From: Arsenophonus sp031446125
GTDB taxonomy: Bacteria > Pseudomonadota > Gammaproteobacteria > Enterobacterales > Enterobacteriaceae
Length of the DNA stretch: 64,000 nucleotides
NCBI GenBank assembly: GCA_031446125.1
Contig: CP132909.1
Span: 434,001 to 498,000 of the forward strand
Direction: 5' to 3'
Shown: positions 1 through 9,651 of the stretch, piece after piece
Numbering within the stretch: the stretch's first letter is position 1
Layout of the letters: each line of letters begins with the position of its first letter
Position numbers and translations under genes: made by a program
The notes under the pieces: generated by a model
What the model saw: the letters and a program-made list of their open reading frames with translations, nothing else
The model's database searches: none
Told to the model about the DNA's origin: nothing

Positions 1-347
1 GTTAAAATAATAAAAATTATTTATAAAACTGCAATTTACAAAAATTTTATAAATATTGAAAATTATTTTCAATAAAATTTTAATAAAAAAAATATTTTTT
101 ATTTATTATATAATGATAATTTATTATACAATCATAAGAAAATTGCAGTATTTTTTTAAATTTGGGTTAAAAAATCTTTTTATTACCATAAATTAAAAAT
201 CTTAAGAAACAAAAAAATAACACAATAAAAAAAATATCACAGTTAAATACTAAAAATTATAATAAAAAAAAGATTATTAAAATTTTAAGTAATAATTTAA
301 GAAAAACATACTACAAAAATTAGTTATAAAATAAAACTTTAATTAAT
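1..347. other. AT-rich region with no recognisable gene
   Basis: No reading frame here resembles a known protein. In E. coli the gene before waaG is waaQ, but I see no trace of a heptosyltransferase end in this stretch. It presumably carries the promoter of waaG, although no convincing -35/-10 pair stands out from the AT background. Confidence 0.5.
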
Positions 348-1463
348 ATGAAAATCGCATGTTGTTTATATAAATATTTTCCTTTTGGAGGCCTACAAAG
401 AGATTGCCTGAAAATTATTAATGTTTGTCATAAAAGAGGACACGAAATACGTGTTTACACAATGCAATGGAATGATAAAATTCCCGAACATATACACGTT
501 ATTTTAATACCTGTACAAGCAAAAACAAATCATGGAAAAAATGTTTTGTTTTATCATACAGTAAAAAAACATTTGATAAAATATCCTGTTGATATTACGG
601 TTGGTTTCAACAAAATGCCAGATCTAGATATTTATTATGCTGCAGATATTTGTTATGCTGAAAAAGTTGAAAAAGAAAAAAAATTTTTATATAAACTTAC
701 TACAAGATATAAACATTACATTGCTTATGAAAAAGCTGTATTTAATATTAATAGTCATACAAAATTATTAATGTTGACCCAACAACAAATTCATGATTTT
801 AAAAAACATTACAAAACACCTAATAAACGTTTTTATATATTACCACCTGGAATTAATATTAATAACAAATATAATTACAAAATTCTTGATGCAAAAAAAA
901 AATTTCGAAAAAAAAATGGTATTCAAGAAAAAGTTTTTTTGTTGCTACAAGTTGGTTCAGATTTTAAACGTAAGGGAGTTGATCGTACATTAAAAGCAAT
1001 TTCAAATTTACCTAACATATTAAAAAATAAAACTATTTTAATAGTTGTAGGTCAGGATAATCCTAATAATTATAAACTTCTTGCAAAAAAACTCAATATA
1101 GAAAAACAAGTCTTTTTTTTTTATGGACGTACCGATATAAATGAATTAATGCTATCTGCTGATATATTAGTACACCCAGCTTACCAAGAAGCTGCCGGTA
1201 TGGTTTTAATAGAAGCTATTACAGCTGGATTACCTGTTATAACCACAGAAATTTGTGGATACGCACCATATATTAAAAAAGCAAATTGCGGGATAGTGAT
1301 AGACCAACCATACAAACAAAAAAATCTTAATTCTGCTTTAATGACCAGTTTGCTTAACAAATCTTTATTAACAAAATGGTCAAAATCAGCATACTATTTT
1401 TCTTATACTCAAGACTTATACAGCTTACCTGAAAAAGCTGCAAATATCATTTTGGGATGCTGA
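348..1463 (+). CDS. waaG: LPS core glucosyltransferase I
   Basis: WaaG (RfaG) adds the first glucose to heptose II of the LPS inner core at the cytoplasmic face of the inner membrane. The 371-residue protein matches the E. coli enzyme in length and along its whole course. It has an N-terminal FGGLQRD motif near residues 13-19, the VGFNKMP stretch, the donor-site segment GSDFKRKGVDR near 205-213 and the GT4-type signature HPAYQEAAGMVLIEA near 276-290. The waaP pseudogene begins one base after the stop, so the pair was once an operon. The frame holds an A10 tract (893-902), an A9 tract (908-916) and a T10 tract (1113-1122), all in phase. Family known; activity inferred. Confidence 0.95.
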   Translation: MKIACCLYKYFPFGGLQRDCLKIINVCHKRGHEIRVYTMQWNDKIPEHIHVILIPVQAKTNHGKNVLFYHTVKKHLIKYPVDITVGFNKMPDLDIYYAADICYAEKVEKEKKFLYKLTTRYKHYIAYEKAVFNINSHTKLLMLTQQQIHDFKKHYKTPNKRFYILPPGININNKYNYKILDAKKKFRKKNGIQEKVFLLLQVGSDFKRKGVDRTLKAISNLPNILKNKTILIVVGQDNPNNYKLLAKKLNIEKQVFFFYGRTDINELMLSADILVHPAYQEAAGMVLIEAITAGLPVITTEICGYAPYIKKANCGIVIDQPYKQKNLNSALMTSLLNKSLLTKWSKSAYYFSYTQDLYSLPEKAANIILGC

Positions 1464-1464
1464 T

Positions 1465-2243
1465 ATGTTAAAAATTCAAGAACCTTTCAAATCTTTATGG
1501 AAAGATAAAGACCCTTTTAGAGAAATAGAGAAATTAAGCGGAAAAATTATCCGTCAATTAGAAACAAGAAAAACTTTATATTTTCAAATTAATAAAGAAA
1601 AATATTTTATTAAAATTTACTATGGTACTACAATAAAAGAAATCACAAAAAATTTACTTTTTTAAAAATTACCAATATTAGGAGCTAAAAGAGAATAGAA
1701 AACAATTCAACATTTAACTAATGCTAACATTAATACTATGGATGTGAAAGTTTTTGCTGAATAAAAAAATCATATCTTAAAAAGAAAATCCTTCATTATT
1801 AATAAAGCACTTTCCCCTACTATCAGTTTAGAAAATTTTTGTAAGAATTGGAAAAATATAGCTCCAAATTTTGGAATAAAAAATATTAACTTATCAATTG
1901 GCTCAAATTATAAGAAACATGCATAAATCTGGAATTAATCATCGTAATTGTTATATTTTTCATTTTTTATTACATATACCAATTAATAATTAAAAAAAAT
2001 AAAAATTTCTATCATCGATCTACATCGAGCTCAATTAAGGGGAAGTGTCCAAAAACGTTGGAAAAATAAAGATCTCGTTGGATTATACTATTCTTCACTA
2101 AATATAGGTTTAACAAAAAGAGATATTTTTCGTTTTTTAAAAATTTATTTTAAAAAAAATTTAAGAAATATTTTTAACAATGAAAAAAAATCATATTAAA
2201 CGCTTCTCTTGAAGAAAAAAAAATTAAAAAACACACTATTTAA
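1465..2243 (+). pseudogene. waaP: Degenerate LPS heptose I kinase (WaaP/RfaP)
   Basis: WaaP phosphorylates heptose I of the inner core. The first 66 codons match the N-terminus of E. coli WaaP (EPFKSLWKDKDPF, LETRKTLYFQ). The homology then runs on through in-frame stops at 1663 (TAA), 1696 (TAG where the family has Trp) and 1762 (TAA). It changes frame near 1890-1900 and again near 2000. Later blocks remain readable: SFIINKALSPTISLENF, MHKSGINHRNCYIFHFLLH and IIDLHRAQLRGSVQKRW. The catalytic Asp of the HRD motif reads Asn. A last shift near 2190 recovers the C-terminal end at about 2241. At least three stops and three frameshifts make it non-functional. It follows waaG by one base. Confidence 0.93.
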
Positions 2244-3126
2244 AAAAAAATATAAATATACAATATAATAATTTTACAATCACTTCTTTATCTAATACTT
2301 CATGTTTTCTATACAAATATAAAAAATATAATTTTAATCAATCATACTGATTATGTAACAAAATAAAATTTTAATAAAAATGATCATCCTTTTTTCAAGG
2401 AAAATAAATATCTTCAATGATTATCACGTATAGTTTTTTTAAAAAAATAAATCATTATTAATTATATCAATATAATTAATAATTGAATATTAAAATTAAA
2501 ATTTTTTAAAAACTTAAAATTTACCATAAAAGTATTTAATGTACAAAAAAATTCTTTTAAATGATCTAATTTATTAAAAATATTTTATATAAAAAACATT
2601 TTTTTTGTAACAACTATCACAAATTTTTATACAAAAAATCGGTTATAAAATATAATAATTTTTTTAAAATTATATTTAGTTAATTTATAAAATTATTTTT
2701 TTTAAAATACCTATTTCTGATAACATTTAGAAAATCTAAATACTATATAAAAAGATAAATAATATATGAATCATAAATATAAAAATAAATTATTAATATC
2801 TTAAATTTTAAGTTTATAATACAGACGATTGCAATATTTATATTTTTAAAAAGATAGATGACTAATTAATTAAAAATATTATAAATATTTATAAAAATCA
2901 TAAAATAACTTTTTTACGATTAAAATAAAAAAAAACATAGTATATCATTTATAATCTAAAATCAAAAATATATCCATATTATAGATTATTCAAAAAAAAC
3001 TTATGAAAAATATAGATGCTAATATTTTTTAAAAAAAATCAAAAAACAATTCTAAATAAAGTTATATTTATTTCTAATACTTTTTATTGATTCTTTTTTT
3101 TAAAAAAAATGATTAATAGAAATATA
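2244..3126. other. Gene-free AT-rich stretch
   Basis: About 880 bases between the waaP remnant and the 3' end of coaD. I read both strands and recognised no protein fragment, RNA gene or clear terminator. It is probably eroded DNA from former LPS core genes, which is an inference from its position only. Confidence 0.5.
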
Positions 3127-3615
3127 TCAATTTCCTGTATAAATTTTTTGTAATATCGCTTGAGCTATAGAACTTGGCAAAAAAGATGAAATATCACCAC
3201 CATTTTGTGCAACATTTTTAATTAAAGCAGAAGAAATAAAAGATAATTCAACAGAAGATAACAAAAAAATTGTTTCCAAACCAGGCATAAGATGACAATT
3301 CATATGAGCTAACTGAAATTCATATTCTAAATCTAATACAGAACGTATACTTCTAATTAAAATATTAACTTTATGTATACGACTAAAATTAACTGTAAGT
3401 CCAGAAAAACCTTTTACTTCAACATTCATCAAATGCTTTGTTTGTTCTTTAGCAAATGCAAGACGTTCATCAAGCGTAAACATCAAATTTTTATTCGAGT
3501 TATCAGTAATACCTAAAATTACTTCTTCAAAAATTAATGCAGATCTTTCTATAATATCTAAATGTCCATAAGTTATAGGATCAAAGCTACCAGGATAAAT
3601 TGCCTTTTTTTTCAT
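3127..3615 (-). CDS. coaD: Phosphopantetheine adenylyltransferase
   Basis: CoaD transfers AMP from ATP to 4'-phosphopantetheine, the fourth step of coenzyme A synthesis. The start chosen is the Met of MKKKAIYPGSFDP, which aligns with the E. coli start. An in-phase ATG 42 bases upstream would add a tail with no family counterpart. The protein has 162 residues, near the usual 159. The nucleotidyltransferase T-x-G-H motif appears as TYGH near residues 15-18, and the C-terminal signature reads ISSALIK instead of the usual ISSSxxK. The gene diverges from waaA, whereas in E. coli coaD follows waaA on the same strand. Together with coaE this indicates that late CoA synthesis is kept. Confidence 0.94.
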   Translation of the reverse strand: MKKKAIYPGSFDPITYGHLDIIERSALIFEEVILGITDNSNKNLMFTLDERLAFAKEQTKHLMNVEVKGFSGLTVNFSRIHKVNILIRSIRSVLDLEYEFQLAHMNCHLMPGLETIFLLSSVELSFISSALIKNVAQNGGDISSFLPSSIAQAILQKIYTGN

Positions 3616-3867
3616 ACAATTATTATTCATTACAATCAGTGAACATAATAAATACAACGTATTATAATATTAATAAAAAATTATAGATATATAAATATAT
3701 TTCTAATGCAATAAAAAATATAACATTTTCATTTATAAATAAATTAGATTTATTGTTCTAATAGTATATAAAAAAATAAAAATAATTTAAAATATAAGAA
3801 ATTTTTTAAAATGCTAATTATATTTTTAGCCATAATATATTATATTATTTTTAATATAAATTAATCA

Positions 3868-5157
3868 ATGTTAAACAAAATTTTATTTTTTTTATATCAA
3901 ATACTTATATATCTTATACAACCTATCATTTTATTCCGTTTATTATGGAATGCTTACAAATACCCAGCTTATCTTAAGCGATGGAAAGAACGATATGGTT
4001 TTTGCAATGGTAAAGTTATACAAGGAGGTATATTGTTACATTCTGTTTCTGTAGGTGAAACATTAGCAGCTTTTCCATTAGTAAAAGCATTAAGACATCA
4101 TTACCCGGACTTACCTATTACTATAACAACTATGACTCCAACTGGTTCAGAAAGAGTATTATCTGAATTTGGTAATAATGTATATCATGTATATTTACCA
4201 TATGATTTAATCGGTTCAGTAGTCCGTTTTATTAATCAAGTAAATCCTCAATTAACCATTATTATGGAAAAAGAATTATGGCCTAATCTTATTATAAAAT
4301 TAAGACAACGAAAAATCCCATTAATCATTGCTAATGCACGCATGTCTGAAAAATCAGCTATAAATTATCAAAAATTAGGTTGTTTTATAAAAATATTATT
4401 ACAAAAAATTACTTTAATAGCAGTTCAAAATAAAGAAGATGGAGAACGTTTCATACAATTAGGTTTACCAAGAAAAAAATTATCTGTTATAGGTAATTTA
4501 AAATTTGATATTAATATCACACCAGAATTGGCAACAAAAACTATAATTCTACGTCGAAAATGGTCACTATTACACCGTCAAGTGTGGATTGCAAGCAGTA
4601 CGCACGAAGGTGAAGAATCTATTATATTAGCAGCACATATTCAACTATTAAAAAAATTTCCTAATTTATTACTTATTCTTGTCCCACGTCATCCAGAACG
4701 TTTTAAACATTCAAAAGAATTAATAAAAAAAACTAAACTAAACTATATTTCAAAAAGCAAAAATTCTGTACCTGATGCAAATACACAAATTATTATTGGT
4801 GATACTATGGGAGAATTAATGTTACTTTATAGTATTGCTGATTTGGCATTTATTGGTGGGAGTTTAGTAAAACAGGGTGGTCATAATCCATTAGAAGCCG
4901 CAGTACACTCTATCCCTATTTTAATGGGGCCTCATACTTTTAATTTTAAAGATATATGCAATAGTTTAAAAAAACTAAATGGCTTAATTACTGTTAATAA
5001 TACTCAATCCTTAATAGTCACAATTTCGAATTTACTTGAAAATAAAACTGTTCGTTTATATCATGGACATCAAGCAGCAGAAATTTTATATAAAAATCAA
5101 GGTGTATCCGAAAAATTAATAAAATTACTTAAACCATACCTTAAAATAAAAAAATAA
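3868..5157 (+). CDS. waaA: Kdo transferase
   Basis: WaaA (KdtA) transfers two Kdo residues from CMP-Kdo to lipid IVA at the inner membrane. The 429-residue protein aligns over its full length with the E. coli enzyme (425 residues). It has an N-terminal membrane anchor (residues about 3-20), the active-site segment HSVSVGETLAA containing the catalytic Glu near residue 60, and the donor-binding block STHEGEE followed later by VPRHPERF and GGHNPLEAA. The family ETELWPN motif reads EKELWPN. Kdo supply is represented in the window by kdsB, and acceptor synthesis by lpxC, lpxH and lpxK. Confidence 0.95.
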   Translation: MLNKILFFLYQILIYLIQPIILFRLLWNAYKYPAYLKRWKERYGFCNGKVIQGGILLHSVSVGETLAAFPLVKALRHHYPDLPITITTMTPTGSERVLSEFGNNVYHVYLPYDLIGSVVRFINQVNPQLTIIMEKELWPNLIIKLRQRKIPLIIANARMSEKSAINYQKLGCFIKILLQKITLIAVQNKEDGERFIQLGLPRKKLSVIGNLKFDINITPELATKTIILRRKWSLLHRQVWIASSTHEGEESIILAAHIQLLKKFPNLLLILVPRHPERFKHSKELIKKTKLNYISKSKNSVPDANTQIIIGDTMGELMLLYSIADLAFIGGSLVKQGGHNPLEAAVHSIPILMGPHTFNFKDICNSLKKLNGLITVNNTQSLIVTISNLLENKTVRLYHGHQAAEILYKNQGVSEKLIKLLKPYLKIKK

Positions 5158-5302
5158 AATATTAATATTGAATATAGTATAAACCAATGATGCTTTATTA
5201 AAAAATATCTTTTAATATAAAGAAGAGAAAATTTTTTATTTGTTAAATACAATTCTTTAATAAATAAAATAATTTTATAAAATGAAATAATATTTTTCTG
5301 GA

Positions 5303-6273
5303 TTAATTATCTATTTTTAATAGCAATCGTTCATATATTGTATTTGGTTTAATTGTTGACATATCATAATTTTTTGCAGTGATTATTTCTTGTCCTTTAC
5401 CATATCCACCTACTAATTTAGGATCTGTAGGACCATAAAGAATAATATTTGGTTTACTTAAAGCGGCAGTTAAGTGACTTAAACCTGTATCAACAGATAC
5501 AATAGCATTAGCCATTATAATTTGATCAGCCATTTCTTTCAATGAAAGTTTGGGTAATATTTCAACATGATTAAAACCTTTAGCTAATCTTGTGACACGT
5601 TCGTATTCTATACCAGAAATCCATGGCAATTTAACAATTAATCCTTTATTTTTTAAAGAAATTAGTAATTCACGCCAATAAAATTCAGGCCAATGTTTTT
5701 CATTACTTGTAGTGCCATGAAAAAAAATAACATACGGTTTTATTTTACTTGATAAAAATCTTGAAGAAAAATATTTCATAATACCATAATCTGCAACCAT
5801 CATCGATTTTTTATAATGCAAACTTTCTACAAATAATTCGCGAATTCTTTCTACAGCATGTTGTTTCTTATTTATAGCATAAGAATGATCATAAAATATA
5901 CTTGCAATGGGTTCTTTAGCACTATACCAATCATAACCGTGACTTACGCCACGCGCATGCCGTGTAACAAAAAAAGCACTTTTAAACAACCCTTGTGCAT
6001 CAATTACTGCATCATATTTCTTTAATCGTAATTGAGAATAAAATTTTTTTTTTCTTCACGTGTAGATTTTATAAACCAACTTTTTCTCCAACGTCGAATG
6101 GCTACTGGAATTACTTCTTTAACAGAATAATGCCAACTTGGGATTTCAGAAAATTTTTCTTCCACAACCCAATCAAATTGGATATTTGGGTAATGCATTA
6201 TTGCATCCGTTAAAGCAGGCAAAGTATTTAATATATCACCCATTGATGATGTTTTTATAATTAATACTTTCAT
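5303..6273 (-). CDS. waaC: LPS heptosyltransferase I, frame broken at an A10 tract
   Basis: WaaC adds the first L-glycero-D-manno-heptose to Kdo. The N-terminal part (6273 down to about 6054; MKVLIIKTSSMGD, then IPVAIRRWRKSWF) and the remainder (about 6043 down to 5303; YDAVIDAQGL, KHWPEFYWREL, VSVDTGLSHLTAAL) lie in two frames. They join at a run of ten A in the sense strand (6044-6053 on the plus strand as T). Adding one A gives one continuous protein of about 323 residues that aligns throughout with E. coli WaaC. No other lesion is visible and the catalytic regions look conserved, so rescue by transcriptional slippage is plausible. A true null or a sequencing error remain alternatives. The first codons overlap the waaF end by 38 bases. 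Confidence 0.9.
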
Positions 6274-7333
6274 TATGATTACAGTTTTCTAATTCCAATA
6301 AATTAATTAATTCATTTATAACTTGTGCAGGTTTTATATCGATCAAACTTTTATGATAAATATTATTTCTATTAATCTTAACTATTCTTTTTTTATCATT
6401 ATTAATTGCTATATGAATAATTTTAACTTTGTTTGATAGAGGCGGTGTAAAATTTGGATTTGTAGGTCCATAAAGTGCAATAATGGGTATATTTAATGCT
6501 GCTGCTATATGCATTAAACCAGAATCATTTGTAACAACAGCAACGCAAGATGCTAACAAATTAACTGCTTCATTTAAAGTTGTTTTACCAACCAAATTAA
6601 GACAATGGTATTGACAATTTAATGATAGTAATTTCCAAATCGCATAACCAATATCGTAATCTAGTTTGGAGCCAAATATCAAAATTTGATAACCGTAAAT
6701 ACTATATAATAATTCCGTTAATTTAGCGTAATGATAATATGGCCAACATTTTGCTAATCCAGCTCCAGAACCCGGGCAAATACCTATAATTGGTAACTTG
6801 TTAGAAACATAAAATTTTTTTTTGCTCTTTATTTTTTCAGAATCAGAAACTGATATTTTAGGCCATAAAATAGGTTTGGGAATAGAATCTGCATTGTTTA
6901 CTAAATCTTTTGGATAGGCTAAAGCAACATAACGTTGAACCATTTGTGGAAATGCAATACTTTTTAATACACGCATATCATTAATTAACCAATAGCGATT
7001 TTCACCACACCATCCTATACGTAACGGAATATTAGCAAAAAAAGGTATTAATGCAGATTTAAAAGAATTTGGCAATATATAAGCTTTATCATAATTCTTG
7101 TGACGTAAATTAATACCAATTTTATGACGTTGAAAAAATGCTAAAGAACCATGATTCAGAGGCATCAATATATAATCATGTACTTCTGGCATTTTTTTTA
7201 ATAACTCATAACACCAATTAGAAGCCATAACATCAATAATAATATTTGGATATAATACTTTTAAAGTACGAAAAAGACTTTGAGTCATCATCATATCTCC
7301 CACCCAATTAGGAGCAATTACCACTATCTTCAT
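6236..7333 (-). CDS. waaF: LPS heptosyltransferase II
   Basis: WaaF adds the second inner-core heptose. The 365-residue protein has the GT9-family layout: N-terminal MKIVVIAPNWVGDMMMTQSL, the LPNSFKSALIPFF block near residue 90, the donor-site segment GICPGSGAGLAKCWP and the C-terminal TNDSGLMHIAAAL motif near 265-277. It is slightly longer than the E. coli protein (348), and the extra residues fall partly in the last 15 codons, which overlap waaC. It sits in the order hldD-waaF-waaC, the same as in E. coli, with 16 bases to hldD. Confidence 0.95.
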   Translation of the reverse strand: MKIVVIAPNWVGDMMMTQSLFRTLKVLYPNIIIDVMASNWCYELLKKMPEVHDYILMPLNHGSLAFFQRHKIGINLRHKNYDKAYILPNSFKSALIPFFANIPLRIGWCGENRYWLINDMRVLKSIAFPQMVQRYVALAYPKDLVNNADSIPKPILWPKISVSDSEKIKSKKKFYVSNKLPIIGICPGSGAGLAKCWPYYHYAKLTELLYSIYGYQILIFGSKLDYDIGYAIWKLLSLNCQYHCLNLVGKTTLNEAVNLLASCVAVVTNDSGLMHIAAALNIPIIALYGPTNPNFTPPLSNKVKIIHIAINNDKKRIVKINRNNIYHKSLIDIKPAQVINELINLLELENCNHNESINYKNIING

Positions 7334-7349
7334 ACTGTAATATTATTGT

Positions 7350-8294
7350 TTAAAATAAACGATTGCTATTTAAAACTTGCATATAATCAATGACTCCTTC
7401 TGTAACTGGTTTAAATGATTTATGATAACCAACTTTTCGTAATTTATCTAAATTAGCTTCCGTAAAAATTTGATAAAATGTTTTCAAATTATTAGGAAAA
7501 GAAATATATTCTAATATAGAATTATTCTTTTTATGAAAATCAACCACGATATCTGCTATTTTTTGAAAAGACTCAGCTTTACCTGTTCCACAATTAAAAA
7601 TGCCAGAAATTTTATTTTCTAAAAACCATAAATTTAAAGTAACAATATCATTTATATGAATAAAATCTCGTTTAAATTTTTTACTGTCTTTAAAAAGTCT
7701 TACATTTAATCCTTTATTAATTTGATTATTCCAATGAAATATGACACTAGCCATATTATCTTTATGACTTTCTCCTGGTCCATAGACGTTAAAATAACGC
7801 AATCCACATACTTGTGAAGTAATTTTTGGTAATATTTTTCTAACATATTGATCAAATAAAAACTTAGAATAACTATATATATTTAATGGTTTTTCGTATT
7901 GCAATGTTTCAATACAATATTTATTATTTATTCCATAAATAGAAGCAGATGAAGCATATAAAAAATTAATGTTCCTTGAAATACAATAATGAAGCAATTT
8001 TTTAGAATATTCATAATTATTATTCATCATATATTGCCCATTCCATTCTGTTGTAGATGAACAAGCACCTTGATGAAAGACTGCATCAACATTGCCAATG
8101 TTACTATTATTCATAATAGCAGATAAAAAAAATTCTTTATCGATATAATCGAAAATCTTTAAATTTACTAAATTATTAAATTTATAACCATTTTTAAGAT
8201 TATCAACAACCATAATATCTGTATATCCTTGATGATTAAGTCCTTTAATAATATTGCTTCCAATAAAACCAGCTCCACCAGTAACTATAATCAT
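7350..8294 (-). CDS. hldD: ADP-glyceromanno-heptose 6-epimerase
   Basis: HldD (RfaD) converts ADP-D-glycero- to ADP-L-glycero-D-manno-heptose, the donor for WaaC and WaaF. The 314-residue protein starts with the Rossmann motif TGGAGFIGSNI (residues 5-15). It carries GACSSTTEW near residues 77-85, the catalytic YSYSK (Tyr-x-x-x-Lys) near 140 and the RYFNVYGPGE block. It is the first gene of the hldD-waaF-waaC unit. Its presence argues that heptose is still made, and so that the frameshifted waaC is probably still used. Confidence 0.96.
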   Translation of the reverse strand: MIIVTGGAGFIGSNIIKGLNHQGYTDIMVVDNLKNGYKFNNLVNLKIFDYIDKEFFLSAIMNNSNIGNVDAVFHQGACSSTTEWNGQYMMNNNYEYSKKLLHYCISRNINFLYASSASIYGINNKYCIETLQYEKPLNIYSYSKFLFDQYVRKILPKITSQVCGLRYFNVYGPGESHKDNMASVIFHWNNQINKGLNVRLFKDSKKFKRDFIHINDIVTLNLWFLENKISGIFNCGTGKAESFQKIADIVVDFHKKNNSILEYISFPNNLKTFYQIFTEANLDKLRKVGYHKSFKPVTEGVIDYMQVLNSNRLF

Positions 8295-9651
8295 TTTTTT
8301 ATGCTCTATTCATAAATTTAATTTTTATTTATAATAATTTTTGAAAAATATACATATGATAAAATCATATATTTTCTAATATTAAATGACATACAATTTC
8401 TACTGAATAAAAAATAAGTAATAATTCCATTCTTTATTTTTTAAAAAAAATACCAGAAAAAGAATAAAAAAATTTTTTTTATCATTATAAATAAAAAAAA
8501 CACAAAATTTATTTTCAAAAATTTCACTTTTAAAAAAAACAATATTAAATATAACTTACTAAAAATAAAAAATATATAAAAAATATGATATATTAATTAT
8601 TCAATAACTTTATATATTTAATGATATACTATCAAATTTTTACTAATTTTATAAATTATAAAGAATAATATGTCATCTAATAGATATTATAATACAAAAT
8701 CAACAAATAACAATTTGAAATACAGAATTTTTATTTTTTCTAATTAATTATTATAAAATATTAATATAAATTATCAAAAATATTATTTATTAAACTTTAT
8801 TATTTTATAAATTGATTTAAAATTTTTACTAAAAAAATTCTTAAATTTTTATAAAATTCTGACAAAAATAATGTATTGTTTATTAAATAATGAGATTTTT
8901 TAATATTTTTGAGATTATTTTTTTTATATTTTATTTTTTTTACTTTAATAAATTTTTTAAATAAAAATATGTTATTACATTTTTATTATCTTAAAACTAT
9001 TTATATTCTTTTAAAGTTTAATACAAAAAGCAAAATATTATTTTAATTTTTTAAAAATCTTACTTTTTTCTTAAATAGAAAATTATTTTAGAATAATCGT
9101 TTTTAATTTTTTTTAAAAATTTTTATTATTGCTTTTAATTAAATAATACTGTTTTATATTGGTTTAAATAAACATAGCATTCTAAAATATATTTTTTTTA
9201 ACTTGATTTATCTTTAACTAAAACTTTAATATCTTTTTATAGCAATACTCTAAAATATTTTTTGATGTTTTTTGAATATTTATTATCCTATTTTTTATAC
9301 AACAATTTCAATTTTAATTTATTATTTATAAAATAATCTGTAATACTAAATATAAAACTAAAAACAATAAAAACTATTTTTTACAAAAATAAAAAAATTT
9401 TTAAAACCATGAAAAATACTATTTTTTTATACTATAATTAAAAAATAATTTGTTTTTAACAGTTTTATTATGTTATTATATTAAATAATAATTTTAAAAA
9501 CATTTTTAATAAATATCATATTTTATATTTAATTACTTACTAATTCATGAGAAATTAAACCAATTTATTTCAACTCATTATATTTATAGAACAATAAAGA
9601 TATATTTTGAATGAAAATACATTTTTTATTAATTATTAGTCTTTCATCTAA
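8295..9651. other. 1.36-kb gene desert
   Basis: Between hldD and yibN I recognise no gene on either strand. In E. coli this interval holds kbl, tdh, envC and gpmM among others, and no fragment of these is readable. The composition is almost purely A and T with many short stops. Apart from one inverted repeat next to hldD nothing is supported. Confidence 0.5.
8354..8370. repeat. Short inverted repeat upstream of hldD
   Basis: A perfect 7-bp inverted repeat (ATATGAT, three-base loop, ATCATAT) lies 60 bases upstream of the hldD start. It is flanked by an A-rich and a T-rich stretch that extend the pairing imperfectly. It could be a terminator relic or a protein-binding site. In DNA this AT-rich it may also be chance. 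Confidence 0.3.

Noticed and set aside
5995..6213. Plus-strand open frame of 72 codons opposite waaC
   Set aside because: It is a shadow of the waaC coding sequence.
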